The notes under the pieces were generated by a model. That model saw nothing but the letters and a program-made list of their open reading frames with translations, was not told the origin of the DNA and searched no databases. The translations under genes were made by a program, and so were the position numbers. Shown piece by piece: positions 60,880 through 64,000 of a stretch of 64,000 nucleotides of DNA. Source of the DNA: Shewanella sp. Isolate13 (GTDB lineage: Bacteria; Pseudomonadota; Gammaproteobacteria; Enterobacterales; Shewanellaceae); NCBI RefSeq assembly GCF_022398325.1, contig NZ_JAKEVD010000009.1:80864-144863 (forward strand), in the 5' to 3' direction. How positions within the stretch are numbered: the first letter of the stretch is position 1; each line of letters starts with the position of its first letter.

Positions 60880-61572
60880 ATGAAAACGATAGGCATGTTA
60901 GGCGGCATGAGCTGGGAGTCTACGGCGAGTTATTACAAGGCCGTTAATGAAGGTGTAAAGGCAAGGCTCGGCGGTCTACATTCCGCAAAAGTGTGCCTCT
61001 ACAGTGTTGATTTTGCGGAGATAGAAAAGTTACAGCATGCTGGGAAGTGGCAAGAGACTGCCGATATCTTGTCTGATGCAGCTAATAATATTGCCGCTGG
61101 TGGTGCTGATTTTTTATTAATCTGCACTAATACAATGCATAAGGTGGCTGATGAGGTTCAGGCTCAGCTCCCAATCCCCATCTTACATATTGCCGATGCT
61201 ACTGCAGCAAAGCTTTCGGCTAGCGGTGTCACTAAAGTGGGGCTGTTAGGTACTCGTTTTACCATGGAGCAAGATTTCTATAAAAGCCGCCTGCAAAACC
61301 AATTCGATATCGAGGTCATTGTTCCTAATGAAGCGGATCGCAAGCTTGTGCACCATGTTATTTATGAAGAGTTATGCCGAGGTGTGATAAACCCCAGTTC
61401 AAAGCTACAATATTTAGATATCGTTAATGGCTTGCATGCACAGGGGGCAGAAGCGGTCATTTTGGGCTGTACAGAGATAGCGTTATTGATTGGGCAGCAG
61501 GATACCCAAGTCCCTCTCTATGATACGACTGCGATCCACTGTGAATATGCGGTGGAGATGGCATTAGATTAG
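60880..61572 (+). CDS. Aspartate/glutamate racemase family protein
   Basis: A 230-residue cofactor-independent racemase-like protein. The opening MKTIGMLGGMSWESTASYY is the family hallmark. The two catalytic cysteines are in LICTNTMH (near residue 85) and ILGCTEIAL (near 195). It resembles YgeA-type enzymes with broad specificity. It lies 42 nt after the CYTH gene and has a strong terminator. The substrate is probably an amino acid, but which one is unknown. Confidence 0.9.
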   Translation: MKTIGMLGGMSWESTASYYKAVNEGVKARLGGLHSAKVCLYSVDFAEIEKLQHAGKWQETADILSDAANNIAAGGADFLLICTNTMHKVADEVQAQLPIPILHIADATAAKLSASGVTKVGLLGTRFTMEQDFYKSRLQNQFDIEVIVPNEADRKLVHHVIYEELCRGVINPSSKLQYLDIVNGLHAQGAEAVILGCTEIALLIGQQDTQVPLYDTTAIHCEYAVEMALD

Positions 61573-61585
61573 GTTATTGCAGTTT

Positions 61586-61614
61586 AAAAAAACGGACAAC
61601 AAAGTCCGTTTTTT
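61586..61614 (+). terminator. Racemase gene terminator
   Basis: An 11-bp stem (AAAAAACGGAC / GTCCGTTTTTT) with a 6-nt loop, 14 nt after the stop. The A and T tracts make it usable in both directions, also for puuB, which ends at 61678. Confidence 0.92.
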
Positions 61615-61677
61615 ATTTTCAGCCCTAAACCACCTAGTTCAGTTGGTGGATTCTTTACTCAGGGTTAAAAATGGATA

Positions 61678-62985
61678 TTAAAAAATATCTTTAAACCTAT
61701 GATATAGCATGCCCATTGCTAATAGAGGAGAGCGCAGATGCGGTCCGCCGGGGAAGGTCATATGGGGCACTTTTGCAAACAGATCAAAGCGCTCGGCTTG
61801 GGTGGTAATCGCCTCGGCGATTAACTTAGCCGCCATATGGGTGGCATTCACGCCATGACCCGCATAGGCTTGGGCATAAAATACATTTTTGGCATCGGGC
61901 AGGCGGCCAATTTGCGGTAAACGGTTAGCGCCTATGCCCATCATGCCCCCCCATTCATAGTCGATACGCACGCCTTTCAGCTGTGGAAACACCTTCTCAA
62001 TGTTCGGTCTGAGGGCTGCTTCGATATCTTTGGGATCTTTACCTGAGTAGGTGCACAAGCCACCAAATAGCAGACGGTTGTCTTCCGATAGATGGTAGTA
62101 ATCAAGATCGACCCTTAAGTCGGCAAAGGCCATGTTTTGTGGGATGATGGCATCACACTGCTCCTGCGTTAGTGGCTCTGTAGCCAACACATAGGTACCA
62201 GCAGGAAGGATCTTACTACCAATGTTTTCCTCTAAATCGAGCCCTAAATAGGCGTTGCCAGCCAAGACGAGGTACTGACAATTTACTTCGCCGTGTTCGG
62301 TGATCACCTTAGGCTTATCGCCTTTAACGATTTTCTTTGCGGCACTGTATTCATACATTTTTACACCCAAGTTACGGGCGACTCTAGCCTCGCCTAGCGC
62401 TAAGTTGAGAGGGTGCAGGTGACCACTGGCCATATCAACGAGAGCGCCTTGGTAAAAATCAGAGCCGATCACTTCACCTATTCGAGATTTATCGAGTAGA
62501 GTCATATTGTGGCCGTATCCGATACTATTTAGGTGTTCAAAATCTTCTTCAAGCTCTCTCATATGCCGAGGGCGGATAGCTAAGTCGCAGTAGCCCATCT
62601 GTAAGTTGCAATCGATATTATGTTCAGCCACACGCTGCCTGACGATTTCTACCGCTTCAAAGCCCATTTGCTCGATAGCATTAACGCCTTCGCTGCCAAT
62701 GATATTTTGAAACTGATTCACATCATGGCCAATGCCGCGAATAAGTTCACCACCATTACGTCCCGATGCTCCCCAGCCAATGCGTTTAGCCTCAAGGAGT
62801 GCAACGCTAAAGCCTTTTTGAGCCAGTTCAATGGCCGTGTTGATGCCACTAAATCCACCTCCGACGACACAAACATCTACATCTAACACCTCCTCTAGCC
62901 GCGGTGATTGATGTAGCTCTTTAGCCGTTGCGAAGTAATAGGATGCAGGATACTGGTCGCTATGCATTGGACTCTTAGTTGACAT
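61678..62985 (-). CDS. puuB: Gamma-glutamylputrescine oxidase-like FAD oxidoreductase
   Basis: A DAO-family flavoprotein of 435 residues, close to E. coli PuuB (426) and Pseudomonas BauB. It oxidises gamma-glutamylputrescine to the aldehyde with release of ammonia and hydrogen peroxide. FAD motif: VCVVGGGFSGINTAIELAQKG (about 36-56), then WGASGRNGGEL. The C-terminal QAYAGHGVNATHMAAKL is typical. puuA (glutamylation of putrescine) and puuD (hydrolysis) are not in this window. It is divergent from puuR across a region with a PuuR-like site. Confidence 0.93.
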   Translation of the reverse strand: MSTKSPMHSDQYPASYYFATAKELHQSPRLEEVLDVDVCVVGGGFSGINTAIELAQKGFSVALLEAKRIGWGASGRNGGELIRGIGHDVNQFQNIIGSEGVNAIEQMGFEAVEIVRQRVAEHNIDCNLQMGYCDLAIRPRHMRELEEDFEHLNSIGYGHNMTLLDKSRIGEVIGSDFYQGALVDMASGHLHPLNLALGEARVARNLGVKMYEYSAAKKIVKGDKPKVITEHGEVNCQYLVLAGNAYLGLDLEENIGSKILPAGTYVLATEPLTQEQCDAIIPQNMAFADLRVDLDYYHLSEDNRLLFGGLCTYSGKDPKDIEAALRPNIEKVFPQLKGVRIDYEWGGMMGIGANRLPQIGRLPDAKNVFYAQAYAGHGVNATHMAAKLIAEAITTQAERFDLFAKVPHMTFPGGPHLRSPLLAMGMLYHRFKDIF

Positions 62986-63069
62986 TATTTCTCCAAGTAT
63001 ATGTTTTTATTGTTAGTTGGACTTGTAGTGGCCGTGTATCTAAATTGTTGTGAATAAATTATTTACAGA

Positions 63070-63081
63070 TGTTCGTTATTT
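63070..63081. promoter_or_regulatory. PuuR-like operator between puuB and puuR
   Basis: On the minus strand this reads AAATAACGAACA, one base different from the site at 56462-56473 and near the E. coli PuuR core. Its position, 85 nt upstream of puuB and about 155 nt upstream of puuR, suits control of both genes, including autoregulation. Confidence 0.65.
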
Positions 63082-63233
63082 TTAACACGCTTTCCTGTAG
63101 AATACAAATTGCTCGATAGAGGTTATGGTCTAATATGTTTTTAAGACGCTACTCTAGTCGTACTGGGAATGGATTGTATTGCTCTACATATTGTTGGAGA
63201 CAAAAAACGATTACTTCAATTAGGGGAAAGATT

Positions 63234-63782
63234 TTGGATATTGGTGAAAGCCTTAAAAGGGTTAGAAAAGAGAAGGGCCTGTCCCAGCGAGAATTGGCTA
63301 AGCGTGCAGGCGTGACAAATAGCACTATTTCGATGATCGAGAAAAATAGCGTTAGTCCTTCGGTTAGCTCACTCAAGAAAGTGCTTTCTGGCTTGCCTAT
63401 GTCTTTAGTGGAATTCTTTGCTATCGAAGACACGCAAGAGACCGAGCAAAAAGTGGTTTACCGTAGCAACGAGCTATTAGATATCGGTGATGGAGTATTG
63501 GATTTTAAGCTCATTGGTAGAGACTTTCCTAATCGTGCCATGTCTGTGATGAGTGAGACTTATCCTCCCGGATCAGACACGGGGATAGAGATGCTTAAAC
63601 ATGAAGGCCAAGAGGCGGCAATGGTGATTGAAGGTCGCTTGGAGTTGACTGTCGGAGACGAAGTGTTTGAACTCAATGAAGGTGATAGCTATTACTTTAA
63701 TAGTGACTTACCCCATCGTTTTCGTAATCCATATGATGTGCCTTGCCGAATAATTAGCGCGACCACCCCAGCAAATTTTTAA
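63234..63782 (+). CDS. puuR: PuuR-like putrescine repressor (XRE-cupin)
   Basis: A 182-residue regulator. The TTG at 63234 is chosen because GGGGAAAG lies just upstream and the length and N-terminus (LDIGESLKRVRKEKGLSQ) then match E. coli PuuR (185). An ATG at 63135 would add 33 unrelated residues. It has an XRE helix-turn-helix (about 8-62, SQRELAKRAGVTNSTISMIEK) and a cupin effector domain (about 108-175, PGSDTGIEMLKHEGQEAAMVIEGRLEL). In E. coli it represses the puu genes and putrescine releases it. A hairpin follows the stop. Confidence 0.93.
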   Translation: MDIGESLKRVRKEKGLSQRELAKRAGVTNSTISMIEKNSVSPSVSSLKKVLSGLPMSLVEFFAIEDTQETEQKVVYRSNELLDIGDGVLDFKLIGRDFPNRAMSVMSETYPPGSDTGIEMLKHEGQEAAMVIEGRLELTVGDEVFELNEGDSYYFNSDLPHRFRNPYDVPCRIISATTPANF

Positions 63783-63803
63783 TCTGTTTTGCATTTTTTT
63801 GTA

Positions 63804-63858
63804 AAGCTAGCTTACCGCGAAGAATTCCTCTTTCTTTACGGTAACTAGCTTGTTATTT
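63804..63858 (+). terminator. Terminator after puuR
   Basis: Arms AAGCTAG-CTTACCG (63804-63817) and CGGTAA-CTAGCTT (63839-63851) pair across one bulge, with a T-rich tail. From here to the window end no gene is seen. Confidence 0.75.
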
Positions 63859-64000
63859 GTATCATTATTCTGCTTTTTTCCTTTTGTATAATATTACCCG
63901 CTAGGCAGTTCTGCCTGATGTTGTTTTTATGCTTATATGTAAATAATATAAAGCATTCACTGTGTGTGAGTGTGATCGCTGTCAAACCCAAACATTATGC

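Overview
The window looks like chromosomal DNA of a marine gammaproteobacterium, most probably Shewanella. The gene set (LptF/LptG, PepA, HolC and ValS variants, DUF2960 and DUF2913 proteins, a TorF-type porin, a PaeA/YtfL protein, a PuuR/PuuB/PuuC/BauA cluster) and the moderate base composition fit that genus. The species cannot be told from the sequence. There are no rRNA or tRNA genes, no CRISPR array, no prophage and no intact insertion sequence. One MITE-like element and a solitary terminal repeat related to it are present.

Left part (1-16.8 kb): valS (cut by the window edge) and holC are separated from pepA and the divergent lptF-lptG pair by about 11 kb. That block holds a DEAD-box helicase, a LysR regulator, a peroxiredoxin-like protein, a SnoaL-like protein, the polyamine exporter-like paeA, and a two-gene signalling operon: an EvgS/BvgS-like hybrid kinase overlapping a receiver-EAL protein.

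Middle part (17-41 kb): mostly single genes. They include an RDD protein, DUF2960, a GNAT enzyme, an M32 carboxypeptidase, a secreted subtilase, DUF2913, an RhlE-like helicase, two M24 peptidases, an MFS carrier, a ROK protein lacking the family zinc motif, a bacterial phytochelatin-synthase-like protein, an FKBP isomerase, an OmpA-like protein paired with a 1666-residue lipoprotein of 18 Big2-type repeats, a cold-shock/DUF1294 fusion, an ArsR regulator, a hotdog protein and a DUF368/PopT undecaprenyl-phosphate transporter.

Light/singlet-oxygen operon (41.2-51.2 kb): eleven closely packed genes, several overlapping by 4 nt. They encode a DUF523-DUF1722 protein, a MlrA/BluR-like regulator, photolyase, a SnoaL-like protein, an SDR, a FAD amine-oxidase-like protein, DUF1365, a Cfa-family methyltransferase, DUF2878, a chalcone-isomerase-like protein and a DUF3833 lipoprotein. 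The only clear promoter combines an ECF11 (RpoE-ChrR type) pattern, TGATCC-N16-CGTA, with a perfect 11-bp inverted repeat of the kind MlrA-family proteins bind. The operon plausibly couples DNA photorepair with membrane-lipid remodelling, possibly cyclopropane or furan fatty acids. This is the most interesting system in the window.

Right part (51.3-64 kb): small membrane and hypothetical genes and a TorF porin, then a polyamine/beta-alanine degradation region. This has a cupin protein, mmsA/bauC-like and bauA-like genes on the minus strand, divergent puuC, and further on puuB divergent from puuR. Two PuuR-like operator sequences lie in the two divergent promoter regions. Between puuC and puuB sit a MerR-methyltransferase fusion, a GNAT enzyme, a CYTH protein and an Asp/Glu racemase-family protein.
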